From assembly GCA_019057795.1 (NCBI GenBank), contig JAHLWS010000077.1, forward strand, positions 1 to 64,000: DNA of 64,000 bases, in the 5' to 3' direction. The translations under genes and the position numbers were made by a program. The number at the start of each line of letters is the position of its first letter. Within the stretch, counting starts at the first letter, position 1. The stretch is from Promethearchaeota archaeon (GTDB taxonomy: Archaea > Asgardarchaeota > Lokiarchaeia > Sigyniarchaeales > SOKP01). This document shows positions 1 through 9,718 of the stretch, piece by piece. The notes beneath the pieces were generated by a model. The model worked only from the letters and a program-made list of their open reading frames with translations. It had not been told where the DNA came from and ran no database searches.

Positions 1-174
1 AAGCTCGGATATTATCCTTTTATGGCTTGTTCTTATTGTAATTTCACTACTTCCGCAAGATGGGCACGCTTTTGGTGCATATTGATCGGCAGAGATCTTC
101 ACGATTTCTTTTTTGACGCATCTACTAAAGTCCATGAATTTAAAAGCGCCAAATTTTGTTATAATATGCTGTAA
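1..174 (+). CDS. C-terminal fragment of a CDS cut by the window edge (KLGYYPFMACSYCNFTTSARWARFW...), unknown
   Basis: Frame 1 is open from base 1 to TAA at 172-174, with a CxxC motif. Confidence 0.4.
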   Translation, partial: KLGYYPFMACSYCNFTTSARWARFWCILIGRDLHDFFFDASTKVHEFKSAKFCYNML

Positions 175-295
175 TATCTACGTGATACCATTAAACGAAA
201 ACTTTTTTTTTTGCCCATCCATACACAAAGTATAGGAATTAATCCTTTTTGAATTAAATTATCTTTTTTCAAAATCTCAAAAATCGGTCTTAAAA

Positions 296-562
296 TTGGT
301 AAAAGGAACAGTAAAATGGTTTAATAGCCGAAAAGTCTATGGATTTATAACCTCTGAAGAGGGGGGCGATGTATTTGTTCATTACTCTGCATTGAAAGGA
401 GATAAGGACGAATATAAAACACTAAACGAGAATGATAAGGTTAAGTTCGATATTGTTCAAGGTCAAAAAGGATCACAAGCGAGCAAAGTTGGTATAATCA
501 AAAAAGCGCCTCGACAATATAAACCATATAATAAAGGCGGCAAAAGAAGGTCTCGCTTTTAA
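296..562 (+). CDS. Cold-shock domain protein (CspA-like)
   Basis: [33 protein letters not shown] matches the CSD RNP motifs; TTG start; basic tail. Confidence 0.9.
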   Translation: MVKGTVKWFNSRKVYGFITSEEGGDVFVHYSALKGDKDEYKTLNENDKVKFDIVQGQKGSQASKVGIIKKAPRQYKPYNKGGKRRSRF

Positions 563-591
563 TTTTTAAATTATAAATCTTTGATATTATT

Positions 592-1149
592 GTGAAGGAA
601 ACTTCTATGTGGGTATTTGTTTATGGCTCATTAATGTGGGATGATTGGGCAACAAGATTTCAAGGAATCAATCGAGGTATAGCCAAATTAAAGGGGTATC
701 ATAGGGCCTTTAACAAAAAATCCATAAGTAATTGGGGTACAAGAGATGCTCCTTGTCCAACGTTGGGTCTTGAAGAGTCAAGTAATGAAGAATGCGTTGG
801 TCTTGTTTTTGAATTTAATGAAGATCAGAGGTATTCTGTGGAAGCCAAACTCAAGAAAAGGGAAGGACTTAGTTTCCAACTTAGCGAATTAGAAGTTGAA
901 TTAGAAAATGGTCAGAAAGTAACGGCTCTCACACCAGTAAACCAAACTAATAAATGGACTTATATTAAAGATACAGAATTAAATACACTAATCGATGCAG
1001 TAAAAAGTACAAGTGGAGAGAATGGAAGTTGCTTTGAGTATATTAAGAATCTTTTTATAATGTGCAAAAAATTGGAAATCCAAGATGAATATATTCAGAA
1101 AATGTGGAAATTAATAAATAAGGATGCTCAGAATCCTGAAGAAGTCTAA
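592..1149 (+). CDS. ChaC-like gamma-glutamylcyclotransferase family protein
   Basis: MWVFVYGSLMWDD...GYHRAFNKKS...GLVFEF is the GGCT/ChaC fold signature (YGSL). Confidence 0.75.
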   Translation: MKETSMWVFVYGSLMWDDWATRFQGINRGIAKLKGYHRAFNKKSISNWGTRDAPCPTLGLEESSNEECVGLVFEFNEDQRYSVEAKLKKREGLSFQLSELEVELENGQKVTALTPVNQTNKWTYIKDTELNTLIDAVKSTSGENGSCFEYIKNLFIMCKKLEIQDEYIQKMWKLINKDAQNPEEV

Positions 1150-1205
1150 GAATAAGAAGTTTTAAAAAATATTATAAAAATATAAAGGTGGACTTATTAC
1201 GCACA

Positions 1206-1379
1206 TCATTCCTCCTTTTTGAATAAGAATAAGCCTTTTTGACCTTCTTTCACATCAAAAATTATGGTTAATTCATCTTTGTGTTTCCAATTTAAACCTT
1301 TAGCCATACTTACGGGAATGGTGACGCTCCCAGACCCTCTTTCTTCATAAAAATAGTATTTCGTCTTTTATCCTTCCAT
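1206..1379 (-). pseudogene. SpoVT/AbrB-like DNA-binding protein with in-frame TAA at codon 4
   Basis: Minus-strand translation MEG*KTKYYFYEERGSGSVTIPVSMAKGLNWKHKDELTIIFDVKEGQKGLFLFKKEE. Confidence 0.55.
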
Positions 1380-1551
1380 CTTTTTTATCCTTTAATGAAT
1401 TCTCTTAATAATACTTATAATAATTCTGATAATATAACTGATAAGAAAATTTTAATTTATATTCTATATAGCCATAACTCGTGCTAATGTCCAATTATAC
1501 CTAATCTTCATTATATTAATTGCCTCTTATTATGCCTCTTTCTAAATTACT

Positions 1552-2568
1552 TTAAAGAAAACCTTGATCAATATTTTTTTTTAGAATTTTTTTAATAAGT
1601 CGTTGAGTTATTGCCTTTTTCTTTTCTCCAGAGTGTAATTCTCTATGACAATTTGGACAAATTGCACATACGTTATTTATTTCATCGACTCCATCTTTAG
1701 CAAGTGGAATTAAATGATGTGTCTCAAGATAAGGTGTTTTATCGGCTCTTTGAAATGGTGCTAATTTATTACAACATTCACAATTACTCTTTGCTCTAAT
1801 TAAAGATAAAGCAGCAATTCTAGGATCTCGAAAATATTGCTTTACAAGTTGATATTTTTTTTTTTTGGAATATTTTTTCTCTTTTATACTCTGTAATAAT
1901 TTATCTTTTTCTAATGGCTGATCTTTTACTCTTTTCTCAAAATATTTTTCTGATTCTTCCAAAGTCTCATAAATTATAAAATCTTCAAAGTATTCTTTAG
2001 ATTTAACTGCAATCTTTCCAAGAAAACAATCTAATGTAGTTAAGTCTGTTCCAAGAAAATCTCTTAACTCGTAAAGTTTTTTATTAATAGCTATATAATC
2101 AGAACCCCAACTTCCAGTAATTACGGGGTTTTTACCCAACAAATATAGCGCTTTTTTAGATCGTTTGTTCCATACTCCATATTCTTTTGGATTATATACA
2201 TGAAGAATAGCGGTGGCTAACCCATTACTTATTCCTCTGACATGATATTTACCATGTAAGTAAACCATGTTATCAAATCTATCTTGAATATTGATCGATT
2301 CATCGAGCAAATATTTTAAGGATTCTTTTAATTTTTCCATGTCAGCTAAATACCATTTCTTTTGTCTTTCAAGTTTATCCCATGATTTATTATTTTTTGC
2401 AAAACTTTCAAAATCTTCTTTAGTTAACGAATCAATATTAACAAACATATCTCTTAGAGAATCATATGCCTCATATCTCTCTTCAACAATCTCTTTAGCA
2501 GTTTTTCCATTCCAAATATCCTTCAAATTCAAAAAATCTTCAAACAACCTTTTAATATCAATTTCCAT
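1552..2568 (-). CDS. HNH endonuclease domain protein
   Basis: CECCNKLAPF...LETHHLIPLAKDGVDEINNVCAICPNCHRELHSG, a complete HNH/McrA-like motif. Confidence 0.85.
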   Translation of the reverse strand: MEIDIKRLFEDFLNLKDIWNGKTAKEIVEERYEAYDSLRDMFVNIDSLTKEDFESFAKNNKSWDKLERQKKWYLADMEKLKESLKYLLDESINIQDRFDNMVYLHGKYHVRGISNGLATAILHVYNPKEYGVWNKRSKKALYLLGKNPVITGSWGSDYIAINKKLYELRDFLGTDLTTLDCFLGKIAVKSKEYFEDFIIYETLEESEKYFEKRVKDQPLEKDKLLQSIKEKKYSKKKKYQLVKQYFRDPRIAALSLIRAKSNCECCNKLAPFQRADKTPYLETHHLIPLAKDGVDEINNVCAICPNCHRELHSGEKKKAITQRLIKKILKKNIDQGFL

Positions 2569-2780
2569 ATAATTACCTCATATTTTGTCTTGCTATTCCT
2601 TTTTTCAATTAAAGGCTTGGCTTTAAAATAATTTTTCTATAATTTTATTCCATATTCTTAGATCTTTTAAGGGTTAAAGTTTAAAAATAATGATAAAAAT
2701 GTTTCTTGAAACTTCGAAACAAATTATTTTAAATATAAGCTAAACTATATTAAGAGTGTAAACTCAAAAAGTTGATCATT

Positions 2781-3203
2781 ATGATTGAAAAAGAAAGTTT
2801 TATATCTAAATCCATTCTACGTGAGAAAATTATTGTTGATTTAGCAAATATTTTATTTAGAGATCGTGATGATAAAGGAAATTTTAAGGTAAAAAATATT
2901 AGAAAAGTGTATAGCACCTTGCTCGAAGAGAATTATGATCCTTACCTAATATTAGATGCTCCGTTAAGACATTCAATGGATTTTAAACAAGAATATGAGG
3001 AACTTGTAGAAGATGGGATTGTCTATCAAGCACCTGCGGGTAGGAAAGCAGATAAATTTTTCTTAAAAATTGCTAAAGCTTTTAAATGCAAGTTCTTAAC
3101 AAATGATCTTTGTAAAGAATATTATGATGATTATGGAAAGGAGTGGATAAGGGAAAATAGAAAGACATTTATGTTTATAAATGGAGAATTAATACTTGAA
3201 TAA
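2781..3203 (+). CDS. Zc3h12a-like (NYN/PIN-like) ribonuclease
   Basis: VDLANILF...LILDAPLRH...VYQAPAGRKADKFFLKIAKAF..KFLTNDLCKEYYDDYGKEWIRENRKTFMFING resembles Regnase/Zc3h12a NYN domains; ATG at 2781. Confidence 0.6.
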   Translation: MIEKESFISKSILREKIIVDLANILFRDRDDKGNFKVKNIRKVYSTLLEENYDPYLILDAPLRHSMDFKQEYEELVEDGIVYQAPAGRKADKFFLKIAKAFKCKFLTNDLCKEYYDDYGKEWIRENRKTFMFINGELILE

Positions 3204-3244
3204 ATAGAAACCAAAAAGTAATATATAGAGGGAAGGTAAATAAT

Positions 3245-6200
3245 ATGGAAGGAATTTCTCACAATAAATATGACCCTATTAGACAGATTTTATTTTTTTT
3301 ATTTTCTATAGATGATATCTATAAAGATAAAGAAAAAATTATGGATAACGTCCAAGTATTAATTGATGAGGAAAAATTAGGAGATGAAATTAAAAGACAA
3401 TGGCATTATTTGTTAGGAAATAGTGAGGACTATAATGTTTTAGCTGAAAAATTCATTAAAAAAAGCTATACTACTTGGAGAAGAAAACTTGAAACTTTTC
3501 AAAATATTAAAAATGAAGAAGAGACCAAAAAATTCATAAAAGAAAATTTTCCTCTAAGTATGATGATACGATATGAAACAGGAGCTTTGTCTCGGAACGA
3601 AATTTTAAGATTTTTAGAGTTTAAAGAACCAAAGATTAAAGATTATTTTAACGGTCGTTATGGAAAATATCTAAATTTTCTAATTTATCAAAATAATTTA
3701 CTTCATATCAATTTACATTTAAAAATAAAAGAATATACAACAGGAACTTATGGTCTTCTTATTATTTGTTCATTTTGGATTGATGAGCCTGAATATTTTG
3801 ACACTTTAGATATAAATATTATCAATGAGAATTATAGCAGCTCTATTCTTTGCTATAAAGTTATAACCAAATTAATATCATTAAATTTTAAGAGGCTCTC
3901 CCTTTTTAATGCGCAAGAATATAGGGAAGAAAAATATTCTTCCAATATCAACAATGAATGGGTTAAATTCTTACCTCACTTTTTCATTACAACGGGTATT
4001 GAAATCATTAATGAAAATCCTCTATTTTTATTTGAAGATTTAGTGTCTAAACTTAATCAAGTAGAATTAGTTATAAATAAACATAGTAATACTCCTATAT
4101 TCAATCCTAATGAATGGTATAAAAGTCTTTCTCTTGAGGTCCAAACTTTTATAGAAAAAGGAAAAGAATTATTTTTGAAAATTGAAGAAAAGGAGCTAGA
4201 GCTAGAGAAAGAAAAAATTGAGGAAAAAGTAAAAGTAAATGAATATAAAGAAAATGACCTTATAATTGAAGATGTTGCTCTCCTTTTTAAGGATGCGCTA
4301 CAAAAAGATAGGAAAGATGAGAACATTATTAAAGATAATGAGGGATTTAGAACAATTAATAGCTTTTTTAAAGAGTATAAGAATAAACTAAAAGGAAGAT
4401 CAATACAGACAATTTATAATTATTTTAAGCAATGGGACTTGAATTATTATTTAGAATCAAGGGAAAGCACGCGGCAAGGAGGTGGTAAAGAGTATAGATA
4501 TAGGGAAGGTTTTATGACTCAGAAGATTTCTTCAGATAAACAATTAATTGAATCAACCGAACAAAAAGATGAGATTTTCCAGAAAGAGAAAATACAAATT
4601 CAGCAAGCACTAAATTATTATAATAATCAAAAATACGAAAACGCAAAAGCTCTTTTAATAAAAATTTCTAAAAATCCAAGTAAAGATTTATTTAACGATG
4701 ACCAGCTATATTATGGTGTATGGTATTATATTAGCCGTTGTTACCAAAAGCTAGAAGACTATACAAACGCTACTTCTTATTTTAAAAAAATCTATTCTAA
4801 GAAAAAAGATTTTATTAATGTTAATTTTCACTATATCGAAAGTAGTCTGGAGGCGGGGATGTACAGAGAAACTCTTCAAATTATTAATCATACTCTTAAC
4901 AACTTAAAGGATTTATTAAAAATATTCGATTTAACTAATTATTATATGATTTATGATGATTTAGAATTCATCATACGTTCAATAACATGGAAATATGACT
5001 CCATTAATGATGGTCTGAGACCTTATATAGAATACTTGGAAAACAATGATTTTAAGAAATCTATTATTGGAATCAATAAAACTAAACCAGATTTAAGAAT
5101 TCTCCGCAAACCTTTCGATGAAAAGGATTATACCATAATTTATCATAATCTTATGCTAACCGAGAAATTTTATGAGACTTTAATACGAATATGGTTCTTA
5201 AAGTCTGAGTGTTTTAGGAGATGTATAATTAAGAAATTTCTTAACCAAAATTTTGATAATCTTGACCAAATTTTTAGAGAGGTGATAATCTTTTTTAAAA
5301 AAATCCAACAATTAAATTTAAGGTCTAAATATCCTTTTATAGATATTTTAAGTTTTGTATACTATTATATTGGTCTAACAAAACTGTTTGATTTAATAGA
5401 TATCCAAAAAGAGTTAGAAGAGAATTTTCCAGAAGGGAAAGGTTTCCATTATTCTCCCGAATTTAGAAATCTTAAAAAATACAAAATTATTTATTACTAT
5501 CTTAATGCTGTGAATCAGTCTTTTAATTCTCCAAAAAATGTCTTTCGCTATGAAATTAAGAGTATACGGGAAAAAAAACCAATCTTGGTATCTTCGGAAA
5601 TTAAAGCTGAACTTTATTTCATAAAAATTTCTCTTCTCCAAAAATATGTGCTCGATGAATTACTTAATGAAGAAAGATCATTCCTACAAAGTATAAAGAA
5701 TAGTGACACAGAAGATATCCATGAAATTTATCGAAACTGGGATGATTTTCACTTTCCTTTCCACTCTTTTAGGAACTTGATATATTATAATGAACTTTTT
5801 TCTGAGTTTGAAGAAATATGCCATAAATACAACATTGAAATATATAAATTTTGGGTAAAAAGACTACAAAGCAGTCTTTTTGATAAACTAAAAGAAGTTA
5901 AAGAACTCCGTATAGAAGGTCGCACATATGCTCTAAACTGTATTTTTAAGATCTTATATTCAAAATATACCCAAAAAATTCATGAGTTTGAAGTTTTTAC
6001 TAAGGAGAAACCAGAAGATCTGAGTATAGAATATTTTATCTATGATTCTATAAAAACAGAGATTAATTCCATAAAACAAAAAAAAGTTGGTCAAATTAGA
6101 GCTAAACTTGACGTAGAGAATAAGCATCTTATAAAACATATACTCAGTTATATAAAAAAGCATGGTTTTTTTATTGGAGACAATTTAGATTTAGATTTTA

Positions 6201-6511
6201 GTCTATGGTTAGATTTTGAATTTCAATTTGAGGAGAATGTCGATATCTTAGAATTTTATTATAAAATTAATCTAACATATGAAAGAGTAAGATTTAAAGA
6301 ACATCTTGATATAATTCCACTCGCATTATTTCATGTAATTGATATGAATGCAGATGAATTATATATTCAAATATCGGATAAATTTAAGAAAGAATTCAAA
6401 ACTTATTTTCAAGAACAATTTCCAAAAGAATACCAAAATGAATTTTTTAAATTTACTCCTATGTTCATTCTAAAAAAAAATATGTTTAAAATAAAAATTA
6501 AAAAATTATAA
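3245..6511 (+). CDS. Large helical/TPR-like protein of unknown function (1088 aa)
   Basis: Long ORF; helix-rich, with one TPR-like stretch (IQQALNYYNNQKYENAKALLIKISK). Confidence 0.7.
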   Translation: MEGISHNKYDPIRQILFFLFSIDDIYKDKEKIMDNVQVLIDEEKLGDEIKRQWHYLLGNSEDYNVLAEKFIKKSYTTWRRKLETFQNIKNEEETKKFIKENFPLSMMIRYETGALSRNEILRFLEFKEPKIKDYFNGRYGKYLNFLIYQNNLLHINLHLKIKEYTTGTYGLLIICSFWIDEPEYFDTLDINIINENYSSSILCYKVITKLISLNFKRLSLFNAQEYREEKYSSNINNEWVKFLPHFFITTGIEIINENPLFLFEDLVSKLNQVELVINKHSNTPIFNPNEWYKSLSLEVQTFIEKGKELFLKIEEKELELEKEKIEEKVKVNEYKENDLIIEDVALLFKDALQKDRKDENIIKDNEGFRTINSFFKEYKNKLKGRSIQTIYNYFKQWDLNYYLESRESTRQGGGKEYRYREGFMTQKISSDKQLIESTEQKDEIFQKEKIQIQQALNYYNNQKYENAKALLIKISKNPSKDLFNDDQLYYGVWYYISRCYQKLEDYTNATSYFKKIYSKKKDFINVNFHYIESSLEAGMYRETLQIINHTLNNLKDLLKIFDLTNYYMIYDDLEFIIRSITWKYDSINDGLRPYIEYLENNDFKKSIIGINKTKPDLRILRKPFDEKDYTIIYHNLMLTEKFYETLIRIWFLKSECFRRCIIKKFLNQNFDNLDQIFREVIIFFKKIQQLNLRSKYPFIDILSFVYYYIGLTKLFDLIDIQKELEENFPEGKGFHYSPEFRNLKKYKIIYYYLNAVNQSFNSPKNVFRYEIKSIREKKPILVSSEIKAELYFIKISLLQKYVLDELLNEERSFLQSIKNSDTEDIHEIYRNWDDFHFPFHSFRNLIYYNELFSEFEEICHKYNIEIYKFWVKRLQSSLFDKLKEVKELRIEGRTYALNCIFKILYSKYTQKIHEFEVFTKEKPEDLSIEYFIYDSIKTEINSIKQKKVGQIRAKLDVENKHLIKHILSYIKKHGFFIGDNLDLDFSLWLDFEFQFEENVDILEFYYKINLTYERVRFKEHLDIIPLALFHVIDMNADELYIQISDKFKKEFKTYFQEQFPKEYQNEFFKFTPMFILKKNMFKIKIKKL

Positions 6512-6558
6512 CATTATTCTTGAAGATTTACCGTCTAAATATATATTTTTGCAGTCTG

Positions 6559-6774
6559 ATTGCTAAGGTGGCAAGTGAAAATTTAAAAGATAAAGATATT
6601 GGCAAACAATTGATCGAAGATATTGCTAAGTATTCTGCCCATCCAGATTGTGAAACCCTTTATTGATTTATTTATGATCCTAATCATAATCAAATAAATC
6701 CAACGGGACTAATTAAAGATTTAATTAAAGAAGATCAAACTCCTAAGGTAAATATAATTATAAATCCAATATAG
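6559..6774 (+). pseudogene. C-terminal remnant of a PD-(D/E)xK/TIR-like nuclease-associated protein with in-frame TGA
   Basis: ...AKVASENLKDKDIGKQLIEDIAKYSAHPDCETLY*FIYDPNHNQINPTGLIKDLIKEDQTPKVNIIINPI*; TGA at 6664-6666. Confidence 0.45.
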
Positions 6775-6916
6775 AAATCCTTTAATAGTATTAACAATAT
6801 CCAACTCTATTTTTCCCTATTATATTTGATAAAAATAAATTTTATTGTAACACCATAAAATTCTAATATTTTTATACATAAATCTGACTTATACTAAATT
6901 GTTAGGATGAAAATTT

Positions 6917-8386
6917 ATGGTCTTATCAGAAAAAATTAAGGAAACCTTATTAAAAGCTACAATAGAATCTATTCAGAATAGAAAGATCGAGGAAAATTTA
7001 TTTTCCACAAATACAGGCAAAATTCTGAGGAATGAAATTGAATCTATTAATAATATTTCAAAATATCAATGGAATTATAGGCTAAATCAAATTGATTCTC
7101 CTAGAGATTTATTGGAAGATTTTTTTTTTAAGAATTTTATTTTTAATATGAAAAATTTTGTCTCACAGAATATTAAAAAGAATTTTGAAAAGAATCCCTT
7201 ATTTTTAAATTATTATAATAAACAGTATGATATTTTAGAAGCTGAAATCCTTTTTAGTCCAACTTATGATTACACAATTTTAATTCCAACCTTTAATTTT
7301 ATAATGGATGATAATTTACTTCAACTTGAACTCGATTCTAATCATATAATTACGAATATAACAAGGGAAGAGGATACATATCAAAATAAGTATGGAATCA
7401 TAGATTTTAAAAAAATTCCAAGAAATTGGGAAAAATATTGGAATAATCCTCCATATGCAAGTTTTGAAATAAAATTTTCTCTTCCAAAACGTAAAAATTC
7501 AGAGCCTCCTTATGTTGGATTCATCCCTCCTGCTCCATTTAATTCAATCAGGTTCATTAATCCTGTTTTTGAGAAGGTTAAGAGTATTTTCGACTTTTTC
7601 TATTGTTTTAAAAGAGATCTTTTTAGTAGTTCTATTTTTACTTTTGGAGATAGATATTATGTTTTTCTACCACCTTTTTCTTCGAGTAATTTTGAAGACT
7701 ATTTAAGATCATATACTAATGGTGAATTCCCAGATCCATATAGAATTTTTGTATTAAAGAAACCCGAGGATATAAAATATTGGAAAAATAAATGGAATGC
7801 TAAATATAATAAATTTTATAATAATTATTTTACAGCCACTACTGGTTCAGAAGGATTTCGTATGTTCAAACGTGTTTTGGATGTTCTCCGTGTAATAAAT
7901 AAAATCGAATATATTGATTTAAGAAATTTTTTATTGATTTCCAGTTTTGAGGGTATTTTGTATTCAGAACATATTGCTGCAGATAAACTCAAATACCCCA
8001 AATATAATAAAAAGGGGCCACTCTCAGAAATATTTATTAAATTATCTGAAGAATTAAGAGAATTTTGGCAAAAGATATTCGTTAGCAAATATCCTATGAA
8101 TAAACCTCTAAGTTCATTTGAGACTAAAGATGATTTAAAAAAATTTATAATAAGTGCTTTTAATTATAGAAATAATATTGCTCATCCGGAGAAAGTAAAA
8201 AAAATTAAAATACAACCTTCTTACTTAAAACCTTCTAATCCATTAATTTCTGAGGAGGAAAGATTAGAATTTTTAATCAATCAATATTTTACTTATTTTT
8301 TATTATTTTTAATGAGGATTTGGATTAATAAAGAATTTAAATCGATTACACAATGGCACGATTATTTGAAAAACCTTTTTATTTAA
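6917..8386 (+). CDS. HEPN/Apea-like domain protein
   Basis: C-terminal FNYRNNIAHPEK (RNxxAH) within an all-helical region. Confidence 0.5.
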   Translation: MVLSEKIKETLLKATIESIQNRKIEENLFSTNTGKILRNEIESINNISKYQWNYRLNQIDSPRDLLEDFFFKNFIFNMKNFVSQNIKKNFEKNPLFLNYYNKQYDILEAEILFSPTYDYTILIPTFNFIMDDNLLQLELDSNHIITNITREEDTYQNKYGIIDFKKIPRNWEKYWNNPPYASFEIKFSLPKRKNSEPPYVGFIPPAPFNSIRFINPVFEKVKSIFDFFYCFKRDLFSSSIFTFGDRYYVFLPPFSSSNFEDYLRSYTNGEFPDPYRIFVLKKPEDIKYWKNKWNAKYNKFYNNYFTATTGSEGFRMFKRVLDVLRVINKIEYIDLRNFLLISSFEGILYSEHIAADKLKYPKYNKKGPLSEIFIKLSEELREFWQKIFVSKYPMNKPLSSFETKDDLKKFIISAFNYRNNIAHPEKVKKIKIQPSYLKPSNPLISEEERLEFLINQYFTYFLLFLMRIWINKEFKSITQWHDYLKNLFI

Positions 8387-8408
8387 ACATTATTGAGGTT
8401 TTTTTTTA

Positions 8409-8921
8409 TCAAACTCCCTTTTCGGCTTTTATTTCTTCAATTTTATTCCTTATCAATGCCCTAATCAACTCGTCTCCATCAATATACCCTAAATTTGGAT
8501 TATTCTTAACATATTCGTCAATGAACTTGATATTTTCCCTATTTACTTTTAACACCACTTTTTTTTTGGGTTTTAGTAACATTTCTTGAATCATATCGTA
8601 ATAAGAAGAGCAATGATACTTAGTGAGGGTATTAAAGACTTCTTCTATAGAAATATAATTGATAGAAGGGTCTTCAAATCTTTTGACTTCAGGACCGAAA
8701 TAGAACAACAACGAGTTTGACGAGTCATAGATCTTTAATTTTTCGATTTTCTCATCAGTTACTTTAAAAGAAACCTGTGCAAAAACTTTTCTCTCGTTAG
8801 TTCCGATACCTGATACGTCAATTTTCGATTGAGAACCACCAATCTTTAGAATTGGTGCGTGTATGATTTTGTACATCTGCAAGTATTCGGAACATATTAC
8901 TTCTAGTTGTTTATCAACCAA
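8409..8921 (-). CDS. Hypothetical protein, possibly nuclease-fold; frame stays open upstream to about 9080 without a standard start
   Basis: ORF track plus in-frame upstream translation YKSVQVIELRKRTYFDYPLLNIKPIKQTVCRWRILDEGLDYIYKEKGLPIELRYLVDKQ. Confidence 0.5.
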   Translation of the reverse strand: MVDKQLEVICSEYLQMYKIIHAPILKIGGSQSKIDVSGIGTNERKVFAQVSFKVTDEKIEKLKIYDSSNSLLFYFGPEVKRFEDPSINYISIEEVFNTLTKYHCSSYYDMIQEMLLKPKKKVVLKVNRENIKFIDEYVKNNPNLGYIDGDELIRALIRNKIEEIKAEKGV

Positions 8922-9083
8922 ATAACGTAATTCTATAGGTAACCCCTTCTCCTTGTAAATATAATCTAATCCTTCATCAAGTATCCTCCACCTGCAAACC
9001 GTTTGCTTAATGGGTTTAATATTTAATAGTGGATAATCAAAATAGGTTCTTTTTCTTAATTCTATTACTTGAACCGATTTATA

Positions 9084-9386
9084 CTATTTGTCTTTAATTT
9101 TTTCTAGCTCAATTTTGGTACCTGCTTCAATTTTTCCAATATACAAACCTGTTTTGTCGATAGTCGAATAATCCAAAGCGATCAGGGCTCCATTTTGGCA
9201 GAACTCTTGTAAAGTTGTTAACGCTGATTTCCCAAATGTTTCATAATCCTCTGGATTTACGCTTTCTAAATTTTGAAAATGGATATTTTTATCAAATTGA
9301 TATAAAAAAAAGCCCTTGTTAATTTTCTTACTGAAATTTTGAAGGAATGCTCGTTGAACTGTATGATTTCTCTTTGTTTCATTCAT
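9084..9386 (-). CDS. DUF4238-like short protein
   Basis: KRNHTVQRAFLQNFSKK resembles the DUF4238 N-terminus (H-x-x-x-R-x-x-L-x-x-F). Confidence 0.4.
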   Translation of the reverse strand: MNETKRNHTVQRAFLQNFSKKINKGFFLYQFDKNIHFQNLESVNPEDYETFGKSALTTLQEFCQNGALIALDYSTIDKTGLYIGKIEAGTKIELEKIKDK

Positions 9387-9718
9387 TATTTTTTACTTCT
9401 ATCTATTTACCCATTTATTGTATTGAATTATTTCCATTCATTTTTATCTTGATTAAATGTAAAAATTATTATTAATTTAATATGAATATTATCTTGTCAA
9501 TTTTTAAATAATAGCAGAGTATTGAAATATCTAATTTTATTATTATTAGTAATAATTAGTTTATTTTTATTAACTTTAGGTATTAACAAACTACATGTAT
9601 AAACTCGTAAAATATTTTCAAGATAATATGATGATCGATAATGAAAAAATAATTCTTGGTCAAAAGCATAATTGGATTATGAAGCTATTACAATAGAAGT
9701 CCAGTTTTATGGTGTATA

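Noticed and set aside
4057-4326. Antisense Ser/Phe-rich ORF
   Set aside because: Shadow of the Glu/Lys-rich coiled-coil codons in 3245-6511
6664-6666. Selenocysteine readthrough of the in-frame TGA
   Set aside because: Fragment lacks a start and full domain; no supporting SECIS seen; pseudogene is simpler
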